A program made the position numbers and the translations under genes. A stretch of DNA of 61,315 nt from JANQEA01 sp964466035 (GTDB lineage Bacteria; Bipolaricaulota; Bipolaricaulia; UBA7950; UBA9294), in contig CAYXLR010000011.1 in the NCBI GenBank assembly GCA_964466035.1, positions 1-61,315 on the forward strand, given 5' to 3'. Positions 1 through 7,185 of this stretch are shown one piece after another. A model generated the notes under the pieces. That model saw nothing but the letters and a program-made list of their open reading frames with translations, ran no database searches and had not been told where the DNA came from. Each line of letters opens with the position of its first letter. The stretch's first letter is position 1.

Positions 1-120
1 ACGAGATCCGGGAGGATACCCACCCCTCGACTTGAAAATTCAAGGGGGATGTTCAAGTCTTGTTCTTTGACGTCCGGATTCGAGAGGATGGTGTGCTTCT
101 GTCCTTGCCCACAGGGTGAG

Positions 121-340
121 TTCCGAGGAGTTCCGGGGACATAGTAGGCAACAGCCTCTGCCGTTCTCCTCACGCCTCGATGATGTATCGAGGCGCCAGT
201 TGCCCAGGCAGGTTCACGGCTATAGGATGGGAGGCGCGGATACTGACGGCAATATGATGGGGCAGGAGGGAAGGAATGACGGAGTTCCAGGGACATAGTA
301 CGTAACTCCCTGAGAGTTCCGGGGACATAGTGCGGAACCC
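121..340. repeat. Cluster of TTCCGGGGACATAGTA-type repeat units
   Basis: Three closely related units lie here, at about 128-151, 282-310 and 313-340. Each carries the core GTTCC(G/A)GGGACATAGT followed by a short tail such as CGTAACTCCC. The same core recurs at 1400, 3031, 4373, 6153 and 6180 in this window. From memory, similar TTCCGGGGACA cores accompany REP-associated tyrosine (IS200-like) transposases in many phyla, so these are probably non-autonomous remnants; no transposase gene is visible here. The unit at 313 runs on into a shared promoter-like module (343-371) ahead of the ywbE-like gene. Confidence 0.7.
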
Positions 341-342
341 CC

Positions 343-371
343 TTGGCCGGACGTTGCTGTTCGACTATCGT
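343..371 (+). promoter_or_regulatory. Promoter-like module shared with two other repeats
   Basis: TTGGCC (343-348), a 17-base spacer and TATCGT (366-371) resemble a sigma70 promoter. The same spacing occurs downstream of the repeat cores at 4373 (TTGGCC-17-TAGGGT) and 6180 (CTGGCC-17-TAGGGT). This placement would transcribe the YwbE-like gene at 423. Inference from spacing and recurrence only. Confidence 0.45.
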
Positions 372-422
372 CGAGTTCGCGATGGAGAACGTGCTGCGGC
401 GGCTCTTCCGGAAAGGACTTCG

Positions 423-623
423 ATGAGCGGGACGAAGAGAAGCGAGATACGCCCTGGCCTGGAGGTGCAAATCGTCCAGAAGCACCATCAACGGAGCGGT
501 CTGTTGACACGGGGCGTCGTGGAGGATGTGTTGACGAAGTCCCCAACCCACCCCCATGGAATCAAGGTTCGCCTCGAAACGGGCGAGGTCGGCCGGGTGA
601 AGGAGATCCTTTCGGAGACCTGA
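423..623 (+). CDS. ywbE: YwbE family protein (DUF2196)
   Basis: This 66-residue protein matches the small YwbE/DUF2196 family. The central run LTKSPTHPHGIKVRL and the following GEVGRVKEI are the family signature and are intact. The molecular role of the family is not established; it is small, soluble and looks like a compact beta-rich fold. The reading frame stays open further upstream, but the ATG at 423 is preceded by GGAAAGG at good spacing and gives the usual family length, so it is the chosen start. A promoter-like module borne by a repeat lies at 343-371. The next gene starts 8 bases after the stop, so the two are probably co-transcribed. Confidence 0.85.
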   Translation: MSGTKRSEIRPGLEVQIVQKHHQRSGLLTRGVVEDVLTKSPTHPHGIKVRLETGEVGRVKEILSET

Positions 624-631
624 GCGGAGCG

Positions 632-1357
632 ATGCCATTGGACTTCGAGGAACTCGACTATCAGGAGACGCCGCTGGGGGCGATCAGCCTCCGGCGTCGG
701 GCGGACCCACGACTCGGCGGGACGATCGTTCACGAGATCCGGCTCGGCGAGGAGTTCCTGATGTCGAGCCTGTTCACTGCCGGCGAGACTCAGCTCGCGA
801 AGCTCGGGCTTGCTGCGCTCGATGGCGATGACCTGGATGTCGTGGTCGGCGGGTTGGGATTGGGCTACACGGCGGCAGCGGTCCTGGAGGATGAGTCCGT
901 GCGATCGCTCGTTGTCATCGAGGTGTTGGAACCCGTCATCGACTGGCATCACCGCGGCCTCGTGCCGCTTGAGCGAGCGGTGGTTTCCGATCCCCGATGC
1001 ACCATGGTCCATGCCGACTTCTTCGAACTCGCCTCCTCAACCGTCGGCGGATTCGATCCAGTCGATCCGAGGCGACTGGTTCACGCGGTGCTCCTGGACA
1101 TCGACCATTCGCCCAGCCACTGGCTCGCCCCGGAGAACAGCGCCTTCTACTCGATACGTGGACTTCGGGGACTGGCGGACAAGATCCATTCCGGTGGCAT
1201 CTTCGGCTTATGGTCCAACGATCCCCCGGAAGCGGAGTTCACACGCCTACTCGATGCGGCGTTCCACTCCTCAGAGGCGCATGTCGAGGCGTTTCCGAAT
1301 CCGTACACCGGTGGCGAGTCGACCTGCACCATCTACCTGGCTCGGAAGAGAGGGTAG
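632..1357 (+). CDS. Spermidine synthase-like SAM-dependent methyltransferase fold protein
   Basis: The 241-residue product resembles the spermine/spermidine synthase superfamily (PABS-like Rossmann methyltransferase fold). A glycine-rich cofactor loop GGLGLGYTAAA lies near residues 68-78, followed by an acidic strand end VVIEVLEPVIDWH typical of the motif that binds the nucleoside part of the cofactor. The N-terminal segment LDYQETPLGAISLRRR is characteristic of a subgroup commonly annotated as spermidine synthase in genomes without a proven polyamine role. No decarboxylase for polyamine synthesis is adjacent, so the substrate is uncertain. The ATG has a CGGAGCG ribosome binding site inside the end of ywbE, 8 bases downstream of its stop. 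Codon use is less GC-biased than in the right two thirds of the window. Confidence 0.7.
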   Translation: MPLDFEELDYQETPLGAISLRRRADPRLGGTIVHEIRLGEEFLMSSLFTAGETQLAKLGLAALDGDDLDVVVGGLGLGYTAAAVLEDESVRSLVVIEVLEPVIDWHHRGLVPLERAVVSDPRCTMVHADFFELASSTVGGFDPVDPRRLVHAVLLDIDHSPSHWLAPENSAFYSIRGLRGLADKIHSGGIFGLWSNDPPEAEFTRLLDAAFHSSEAHVEAFPNPYTGGESTCTIYLARKRG

Positions 1358-1837
1358 AGGCAAACGGCGCGGAGGGATTCGATGGCCATCGCGGTGGGAG
1401 TTCAGGGGACATAGTACGAAACCAATCCGGCACCCAGCTTGAATTGAGGACTCCGTCCCCGGAACTTCCCGCCTTGCCTCGATGGTAGCGAAGGAAGTCA
1501 CTGATCTATTGCGTGTAAGACTCCTCCGTCCCCGGGAGTCGTGCTCGGCTACACACATTTCATAGAGCTGATGGAGGAGCCTCCTGATTGTAGGATGGCG
1601 TGCAAGGATCCCAATGTCCATATAGGGGACGAAGAGGGATGGAAGGCGCGGGGGATGGAGAAGACCGGACGACGCAAGCCTTGATGTTCGTGTGCACGTT
1701 CGCATACTCATCATGGTTGGACGAGCCGGAAAGGCTCAGAAGAAAGCATAGGGGGATGATGAACACCCAGTTGAGGCTGTTTCAGGCCGACGACGCGTGA
1801 AAAGTCATCCGTGTCATTGGAGTGGAGGAAACACATC
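1358..1837. other. Intergenic region with one 66-bp element
   Basis: No convincing gene was found in these 480 bases. They hold the 66-bp inverted-end element at 1400-1465. A short open frame ends at 1800 just upstream of the aminotransferase, but it has no recognisable domain and its 5' part is not supported by a ribosome binding site. Base composition is more AT-rich than in neighbouring genes, which fits accessory or decayed DNA. Confidence 0.5.
1400..1465. repeat. 66-bp inverted-end element, copy A
   Basis: The element starts GTTCAGGGGAC and ends GTCCCCGGAAC, the imperfect reverse complement of its own start. Copy B at 3031-3096 has the same length and orientation and agrees at 58 of 66 positions (hand count). 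The two copies bracket the aminotransferase gene. The size and inverted ends suggest a miniature non-autonomous element of the REP/RAYT type. Confidence 0.75.
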
Positions 1838-3022
1838 ATGAAGTTGAGACACTGCGCCTCACAACGAGTCCAAGAGATTTCCAAGTCCGCCATCCATGAG
1901 ATGACGCGCTTGTCGAAACAGGTGGAGGATCCTTCATTCCTATCTTGGGCGAAGCCGACGGCAGACACGCCCGAGCATATCAAGGAAGCCGCGATCCGCG
2001 CGATCCGTGACGGGTTGGTCGGAGGCTACTCAGGCAACGCCGGGATTCCGGCGCTGCGCGAACAGATCGCCAAGAAGCTCGAACGCGACAACAACATCCC
2101 GGCCGACCCCGCCGAGGTCATGACGACGGTTGGGGCTGTGGAGGGGCTGACCTCCACGGTCATGGCGCTCATCGATCCCGGCGATGAAGTCATACTGCCG
2201 TCGCCAACGTACTCGACGCACGTGCTCCAGGTACGGCTGGCTTCCGGCGTGCCGGTGTTCGTTCCTGCCGTCGAGGAAGAGGGCTTTGCGTTCGACTTCG
2301 ACGCATTCCGGGAAGCGATCACGCCGAAAACGAAGGCGGTCATGCTGTGCACGCCGAACAACCCCACCGGCACCGTCTTCGGTGAGCAGCAGCTCAGACG
2401 GCTGGCTGAGCTCGTGCTCGAGAATGACCTCATGCTCATCACGGACGAAGCCTATGAGTACTTCACCTATGACGGTGAGAAGCATTTCAGCATTGCATCG
2501 ATCCCGGAAGTCAGGAAGAAGGTGGTGAGCTGCTTCACGTTCACCAAGACGTATGCCATGACGGGCTGGCGCATTGGGTATCTGCATGCCGACGCGTCGC
2601 TCATACCGCATATCGGGAAGGCACACATTGCATGCAGCATATGCCCGCCGGTTGTGTCGCAGTACGCGGCACTGGCTGCGTTGACGGGGCCGCAGGAGTG
2701 CGTTGCCGAGTTCCGGGAACACTACCGGTCGGCACGGGACATCATGTGCGCCCGACTTGATCGGCTCAGCTCCGTTTTCGAGTACCAGAAGCCGACAGGG
2801 TCGTACCTGATGTTCCCTAGGATCCTCGCAGACGAGGGCCGGGATTCGATGAGCTTCTGCAAGAAGCTGCTTCGCGAGGCCCGTGTTTCGACGACGCCAG
2901 GCATTGCGTTCGGACCGACCGGTGAGAACCACCTGCGGCTGTCCTTTTGCGTTCCTGATGCCGAGATCCATAGAGCATTCGACCGAATCGAAGCCTACTT
3001 TGACGGGGCTGAGCTGGGATGA
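1838..3022 (+). CDS. Pyridoxal-phosphate aminotransferase, class I/II
   Basis: A 394-residue fold-type I aminotransferase. Visible landmarks are the substrate loop GYSGNAGIPALRE, the CTPNNPTGTVF motif with the cofactor-contacting Asn, ITDEAYEYF with the Asp/Tyr pair, and FTKTYAMTGWRIGY in which the Lys forms the Schiff base with PLP. The carboxylate-binding Arg is in NHLRLSF near the C-terminus. It would transfer an amino group between an amino acid and a 2-oxo acid; the aspartate/aromatic/branched-chain preference cannot be told from sequence. The frame extends to a GTG at 1811, but the ATG at 1838 follows GGAGTGGAGGAA and was preferred. The gene stands alone, flanked by two copies of a 66-bp element, so it may have moved as a cassette. 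Confidence 0.88.
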   Translation: MKLRHCASQRVQEISKSAIHEMTRLSKQVEDPSFLSWAKPTADTPEHIKEAAIRAIRDGLVGGYSGNAGIPALREQIAKKLERDNNIPADPAEVMTTVGAVEGLTSTVMALIDPGDEVILPSPTYSTHVLQVRLASGVPVFVPAVEEEGFAFDFDAFREAITPKTKAVMLCTPNNPTGTVFGEQQLRRLAELVLENDLMLITDEAYEYFTYDGEKHFSIASIPEVRKKVVSCFTFTKTYAMTGWRIGYLHADASLIPHIGKAHIACSICPPVVSQYAALAALTGPQECVAEFREHYRSARDIMCARLDRLSSVFEYQKPTGSYLMFPRILADEGRDSMSFCKKLLREARVSTTPGIAFGPTGENHLRLSFCVPDAEIHRAFDRIEAYFDGAELG

Positions 3023-3030
3023 GGGTTGAA

Positions 3031-3096
3031 GTTCCGGGGACATCGTACGGAACCAATCCGGCACCCGTCTTGAATGGAGGACTCCATTCCCGGAAC
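3031..3096. repeat. 66-bp inverted-end element, copy B
   Basis: Same length and orientation as copy A at 1400-1465, 58 of 66 identical positions by hand. It begins 8 bases after the aminotransferase stop codon, so it may also act as a 3' hairpin for that transcript: its ends GTTCCGGGGA and TTCCCGGAAC are near-complementary. Confidence 0.75.
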
Positions 3097-3231
3097 CCCC
3101 GGACAGGGCGACCGCTTGGTACCTATTCGCTCCTCTAACGCGTCGAGACGATCACCGGGCGTTCATTGCATCTTGGACGCCTCGGCTGGAGGAGGAGGAA
3201 ATGAGGTATGTGTCTCTCGAGTCCTCCAGGC

Positions 3232-4203
3232 TCACACACGAAATGCATCGATGTTGCGCCACGTCTCGAATCCGGATGTGTCGGTCTTCCCCGACGCGTA
3301 CTCCCGGTGCCAGTCTTCGGGTACGGGGAGGTCTCTGTACAGCTGAGGGCGCCAGGCTTCGAGCATCCTTCGTGGCAGGTGCATGTAGTCTGCAGCACAG
3401 GTAACGCGATTCGGCGATTCCGCGGCGAGGGCTTCCAGCCATCGGATTCCTTCGGTGGATCGAAGAAGGTGATGGTCCAGGATCAGCGTGGGAACGCCTT
3501 GTGAAAGGCGGAGCGCGTTTTGCCATGCGTTGCGCCGGGCGTCGTCCGACAGTTGTGCCAAGTACAACGGTGGCCCCCCTGCCAACACAAGGGTTGGAGA
3601 CCACGCCAGGATCTGATCAATGGCGGCGGCCTCGAGAAGCTGGATGTCGGAGGCGTGCACAAAGACGGTGTCCCCCGCATCAATTCGAGTCATGATGACG
3701 CTCCCGAGGTGGCTGTCTTGGTCTCCATGCGGCATCGCTTCAGAGAAGCGAAGCACACCCTGCTGACGGCCATTGGCGACTTGGATGGTTGCACACCCGG
3801 TGTCAAGCATGGTTTCGTACCGCGCACGCATTGGCGCTGCTAAGCCATGAGGATCGGGTGCCCACAATCGTCTGCCTCGCAAGCCGGCTGTCGCAAGCTC
3901 GAGCGGGAGCTGGTAGGGATTGGCATCGGCTAGCGGGACATGATCGCCGTGAAAATGGCTGAGGACGACGTCGGTTGATTCGCGCAAGGCGGCCAAGATG
4001 CTTCGTCGGATTGCTGCGCCGACGGCGACTTGGAACGGATGCGGATGGAGACCATGCCGCAGGTATCCAAGCGCGATTCCTGGATCGATCAAGATTCGCT
4101 GGTGCCGAAGCGTGACCATGCAACAGAGTCCTCGGACGCCCAGGGATTCCGCTCCCAGGATTTGCAGTTGAAAGGCGACGTCCTCGCTCTTCGTCGCGTT
4201 CAT
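3232..4203 (-). CDS. Metallo-beta-lactamase superfamily hydrolase, COG2248/UPF0282-like
   Basis: A 323-residue protein with the metal-binding signature HFHGDHVPL (HxHxDH), an early DPG segment, and later GGPPLYL and LDHHLLR motifs. This combination resembles COG2248 (UPF0282), a predicted metal-dependent hydrolase group found mostly in archaea; its substrate is unknown. The gene's ATG at 4203 has an excellent AGGAGG site 7 bases upstream on the minus strand, so the in-frame extension to 4287 was rejected. Cytoplasmic; no signal peptide. It converges on the aminotransferase and its 66-bp element and appears to be a single-gene unit. It is one of several archaeal-flavoured genes in the window. 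Confidence 0.72.
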   Translation of the reverse strand: MNATKSEDVAFQLQILGAESLGVRGLCCMVTLRHQRILIDPGIALGYLRHGLHPHPFQVAVGAAIRRSILAALRESTDVVLSHFHGDHVPLADANPYQLPLELATAGLRGRRLWAPDPHGLAAPMRARYETMLDTGCATIQVANGRQQGVLRFSEAMPHGDQDSHLGSVIMTRIDAGDTVFVHASDIQLLEAAAIDQILAWSPTLVLAGGPPLYLAQLSDDARRNAWQNALRLSQGVPTLILDHHLLRSTEGIRWLEALAAESPNRVTCAADYMHLPRRMLEAWRPQLYRDLPVPEDWHREYASGKTDTSGFETWRNIDAFRV

Positions 4204-4372
4204 CTCGCGCCTCCTAGCCACATCGTACACGGCTCCACTCCCCAAACTCGAACATTCCCCTGAGCGAATCAGTGGGGTCCGAATCAACGGGGCCTGATCT
4301 TGGATCTTAGGGTTCTGGGCACAGGGTCGGTCTAGGTCTAGGGGGCAGAGCTTCGTTTTTGAATCGCCTATT

Positions 4373-4471
4373 GAGTTCCGGGGGCGTAGTACGGAACTCC
4401 CTTGGCCTAGCGGTGTCGATCGGCTAGGGTCGATCGAGATGAGCCTGGGAAGGAACGCACGGACGATCAGG
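4373..4471 (+). repeat. 99-bp repeat R4: repeat core, promoter-like module and gene start
   Basis: This 99-bp segment agrees with 6180-6278 at 84 of 99 positions (hand count, no gaps). It starts with the core GAGTTCCGGGGGCGTAGTAC, continues through TTGGCC (4402-4407), a 17-base spacer and TAGGGT (4425-4430), and ends inside the first 11 codons of the zinc-ribbon gene. The paralogous copy has an ATG at the aligned position. Upstream, 4286-4315 (GGGGCCTGATCTTGGATCTT) resembles the segment that follows the second copy at 6281-6310. Confidence 0.7.
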
Positions 4472-4684
4472 GTTTATTGCTCCAACTGCGGTTGCCTGCT
4501 CTACAAGTACCAGAAGGCCGGACCGGGCCGACTCGTGAAATGCTACAAGGATCGGATCGTCAAGGACTACACCCATGCCGACCTGCGCTGTCCCAACTGC
4601 GGCCACGAGTTCGCCCGGGAGACGATGGTCTACGGCCGACCGGCGAACAAGATCATCCAGGGGAAGGTGATCGTGAGGGGCTGA
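4439..4684 (+). CDS. Small zinc-ribbon protein
   Basis: An 81-residue protein with two CxxC knuckles, CSNCG near residues 14-18 and CPNCG near 51-55, separated by a basic strand-rich segment (LYKYQKAGPGRLVKCYKDRIV), and a C-terminal tail ending IIQGKVIVRG. This is the architecture of small bacterial and archaeal zinc-ribbon proteins of unknown function; binding to nucleic acid or a protein partner is plausible but not shown. The first eleven codons lie inside a 99-bp repeat (4373-4471) whose other copy at 6180-6278 encodes the similar start MHMGRKARTIR before diverging. Transcription probably starts from the repeat-borne module at 4402-4430, leaving a very short leader and no clear ribosome binding site. 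Confidence 0.7.
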   Translation: MSLGRNARTIRVYCSNCGCLLYKYQKAGPGRLVKCYKDRIVKDYTHADLRCPNCGHEFARETMVYGRPANKIIQGKVIVRG

Positions 4685-4748
4685 TGATCCCGGGACAGAG
4701 CGCTCTCTGGCGCGCCGACCGGTCGGTTGTCTGCCCGCCCTTGGGGAC

Positions 4749-6131
4749 CTACTCGGATTCCTCGTGATGCGTGAGGTGAAGCGTCTCGGGCATCGTGATC
4801 AGAAGCGGCATGCGGATGCACAGTTCGATCCCGATGACCGTGAGGAAGACGTAGGCCGGTCCGAGGTGATCCCAGATCAGTCCTGCGAGGGTCGCCGCCG
4901 CGGCGCCGAGGAGCATCCGGAACATCCGAGAGATCCCGAGCCAGCGGCCCATGTGCGCCTTCGGGACGAGCTCATAAGCCATCGCCCCCGCGGTGACCGC
5001 GGAGATAGTGGTGAAGCCGAGCAGCACGCCGGATAGGACGAGGACGCCCGAATTGGGAGCGAGGATCAGCGCGACGCTGGACAGCCAGGAGAGCGGAATG
5101 GTGACGTACAGGACGCGCTTCCTGCCGATGCGGTCTGCAAGCCGCCCGGCGGGGATTCCAAGAACGAGCGGGGTCAGCGCGAACGCGGTGATCATCATCC
5201 CCAGGATCAGCTCGTCCGCTCCCTTGATGTTGTGCGCGAACGGTTGGGCGAACGGGATGACCATCCCCATCGGAAGGAAGCCGATCGCGTCGATCACGAG
5301 CCATCGGCCGAGCTTCTCGTCGCTACGAAGGACGGTCGAGAGATCCCGGAAGATGTGCCGGGATCGACTGGCCGCTTCCGTCCAGCGGCAGTTGGGTATG
5401 AGCAGGTAGACCATCAGGAAGGTTCCGAGGGTCCCGGACAGAGACAGGTAGAAGAGCGGGCGGATTCCGGCGACGTTCACGCCGCCGAAGCGAGCAACGA
5501 GCGCCGCTCCGAGCAGCGGGGCCACCATGCCCAGCGCACCGGCCGCCAACGTCTCGCACAGGCTCATGGCGGTGGCGCGATCCTCGCTTCGGATGGAGTT
5601 CCCACAGATCGTCGAGCAGGTCTGCCCGCTCATGCCCTTTCCCAGCCAGTAGGCGACCATCGCCAAGACGGCGATCGACCAAGTTCCCGCGATGGCGTAG
5701 GTGAGGTACGAGACGGCCAAGAACGCGATACCGATGAGGTAGATCTGCCGGACGCCGCGCCGATCGATGATCCACCCGATGAACGGCGCGATAAGGCCGG
5801 CGGCCGCCATCCCGGCGCTGTTGACGAGGCCGAGCTGCGTAGCGGAAGCGCCGAGCCCCATGGTGTAGACGGACAGGTACGGGGAGACGAGGCTGTAGAG
5901 GAACATCGCGAGCGAGGACCGAAGCGCCGTGATGATCCAGGGCCGCGGTTGACGGCGGACGAAGGCGCCGCCGGACCGAATGCCGATCACAAGCCGCTGT
6001 GCCAGGTTGTGACGAGCCGTGTCGAGATCGCTTCCTCTTCCGCCGTACGAGCAGCCATCCAGGGTACCCAGTAAGAGACTCTCGGTCCACGCGAGCGCTT
6101 CGGCCCGAGGCAGCTCGGGAACGCATGCCAT
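4749..6131 (-). CDS. Major facilitator superfamily transporter
   Basis: A 460-residue MFS protein with about 12 hydrophobic segments. The motif-A-like loop GWIIDRRGVRQIY between the second and third helices and its C-half counterpart GRLADRIGRKRVLY are clear. An unusual 60-residue hydrophilic N-terminus precedes the first helix (PWIITALRSSLAMFLYSL). Substrate not predictable; the group includes drug and metabolite exporters. The open frame runs on to 6203, but that extension is translated repeat sequence (6153-6203), so the ATG at 6131 was chosen; it lacks a good ribosome binding site, and a start nearer the first helix is possible. It converges with the zinc-ribbon gene across 64 bases. Confidence 0.78.
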   Translation of the reverse strand: MACVPELPRAEALAWTESLLLGTLDGCSYGGRGSDLDTARHNLAQRLVIGIRSGGAFVRRQPRPWIITALRSSLAMFLYSLVSPYLSVYTMGLGASATQLGLVNSAGMAAAGLIAPFIGWIIDRRGVRQIYLIGIAFLAVSYLTYAIAGTWSIAVLAMVAYWLGKGMSGQTCSTICGNSIRSEDRATAMSLCETLAAGALGMVAPLLGAALVARFGGVNVAGIRPLFYLSLSGTLGTFLMVYLLIPNCRWTEAASRSRHIFRDLSTVLRSDEKLGRWLVIDAIGFLPMGMVIPFAQPFAHNIKGADELILGMMITAFALTPLVLGIPAGRLADRIGRKRVLYVTIPLSWLSSVALILAPNSGVLVLSGVLLGFTTISAVTAGAMAYELVPKAHMGRWLGISRMFRMLLGAAAATLAGLIWDHLGPAYVFLTVIGIELCIRMPLLITMPETLHLTHHEESE

Positions 6132-6555
6132 TGCTCTGACTTCTGAGGACGTGTGAGTTCCGGGGACGTAGTACGGGGTGAGTTCCGGGGACGTAGTACG
6201 CAACTCCCCTGGCCGGGCGGTGCCGACCGGCTAGGGTCGAACTCGATGCACATGGGAAGAAAGGCACGGACGATCAGGCAAGCGGGGTCGGATCTTCATT
6301 CTTAGGATTCAGCCTCGTCGTCAAGTCGCTTTGCAATCACACGGATCGGCGAATAGCGCAGGCCAAGATGATCTCCGACTGCGTCCAGCTTGTATGGGTG
6401 CTTGAAGCATCGTTGGCATCAGACGGCCAACTCTAGGACCCTCCACGTGCGGGAAGTGAAAGGGTGCCCTATGGACTGAACGGCTCTGACAGGACCCACC
6501 CGGGGACTTCATCTGATCGTCCGTTCGCCTTTGCGTGCTCCCTCTATGAAGCTGA
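6132..6555. other. Non-coding stretch with two repeat units
   Basis: The first 180 bases are the tandem repeat units at 6153-6176 and 6180-6278 and their tail to about 6315. From 6316 to 6555 no gene, RNA or hairpin was recognised. Confidence 0.5.
6153..6315 (+). repeat. Tandem repeat units R5a/R5b with truncated gene start
   Basis: R5a (6153-6176) is a bare core GAGTTCCGGGGACGTAGTAC. R5b (6180-6278) is the 84/99 match to 4373-4471 and contains an ATG at 6246 that opens MHMGRKARTIR, then a stop soon after (about 6301). The tail GCGGGGTCGGATCTTCATTCTTAGG (6282-6306) resembles 4286-4315. Either this is a deletion derivative of a small mobile element, or a partial duplication of the promoter and start of the zinc-ribbon gene. 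Confidence 0.65.
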
Positions 6556-6906
6556 CTACGTCAGCGTATCGAGCTGCTCGAGCGTTCGCTTGGCGACATC
6601 CATGTCTTTGCTGAAGTGCCGCTCGACGCGTCTCATCAGCCCCGCTTGCTTCTCTCGGTCCCCTGCGTAGTAGTCGTGTTCGAGAAGGCTCCTCACCCAT
6701 GCGAGGTTGGATTCGACCTCATCGGGGATGCGTTCTGCATCGTGTCGCACCGCGTCGTTGGGGCACACGTCATGACACACGCCACAGCGTATGCATGCGT
6801 CGTTGTCAACGATCGCTACCGTGTCTTCCGTGGAAATGGCCCCGACCGGGCACGCGTCGATGCACACGCCGCACCCGGTGCAATCCTCCGTTTTCACCCA
6901 AGGCAT
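6556..6906 (-). CDS. Bis-[4Fe-4S] ferredoxin with helical C-terminal extension
   Basis: The 116-residue protein begins with two complete cluster-binding motifs, CTGCGVCIDACP (residues 9-20) and CIRCGVCHDVCP (about 38-49), typical of bacterial-type 2[4Fe-4S] ferredoxins. After residue 55 comes a roughly 60-residue charged, probably helical tail (SNLAWVRSLLEHDYY...RRVERHFSKDMDVAKRTLEQL) that ordinary ferredoxins lack. It should carry low-potential electrons in the cytoplasm; no dedicated partner is adjacent. The ATG has AGGAGAGAG about 8 bases upstream on the minus strand. The tail could bind a partner or mediate oligomerisation, which is inference. Confidence 0.88.
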   Translation of the reverse strand: MPWVKTEDCTGCGVCIDACPVGAISTEDTVAIVDNDACIRCGVCHDVCPNDAVRHDAERIPDEVESNLAWVRSLLEHDYYAGDREKQAGLMRRVERHFSKDMDVAKRTLEQLDTLT

Positions 6907-7124
6907 GGATTCTCTCTCCTTTCGGATCTCGTTTTCTCGCGTACGAGCATACCCGATCGCTCAGGCTCTCCCTGTCTACGGCCGGCTTGGATCCGATCAG
7001 ATGATGACGGAGAGATCGGGGGACCCAAACCACAACGCAGCGTAGAGATGAGGTGTGTGTCCTCCGAACCCGGCCAGCGGGCTTGTGCGAAGGGCGGATC
7101 CCACGCAAGCTGTAGGAAAGCGAT

Positions 7125-7163
7125 CGAGCGTCTGGAGCGGTTCGCTTTCGACCCAGACGCTCG
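7125..7163 (+). promoter_or_regulatory. Perfect 11-bp inverted repeat in a leader
   Basis: CGAGCGTCTGG (7125-7135) and CCAGACGCTCG (7153-7163) are exact reverse complements with a 17-base loop. The structure ends 22 bases before the ATG of the membrane protein at 7186, so it could be an RNA hairpin in its leader or an operator. No U-tract follows. Confidence 0.5.
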
Positions 7164-7185
7164 CTGCGAAAGGAAGGCAGTGGCG

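Noticed and set aside
1600..1800. 66-codon ORF upstream of the aminotransferase
   Set aside because: No ribosome binding site at its start, no domain, and atypical composition; at most a remnant.
116..6203. ORFs containing YYVPGT or FRTMSPEL phrases
   Set aside because: These phrases are translations of the TTCCGGGGACATAGTAC repeat on one strand or the other, not conserved proteins.
6246..6303. Short ORF starting MHMGRKARTIR as an independent gene
   Set aside because: It stops soon after the duplicated segment and is best explained as the copied start of the zinc-ribbon gene or of a mobile element.
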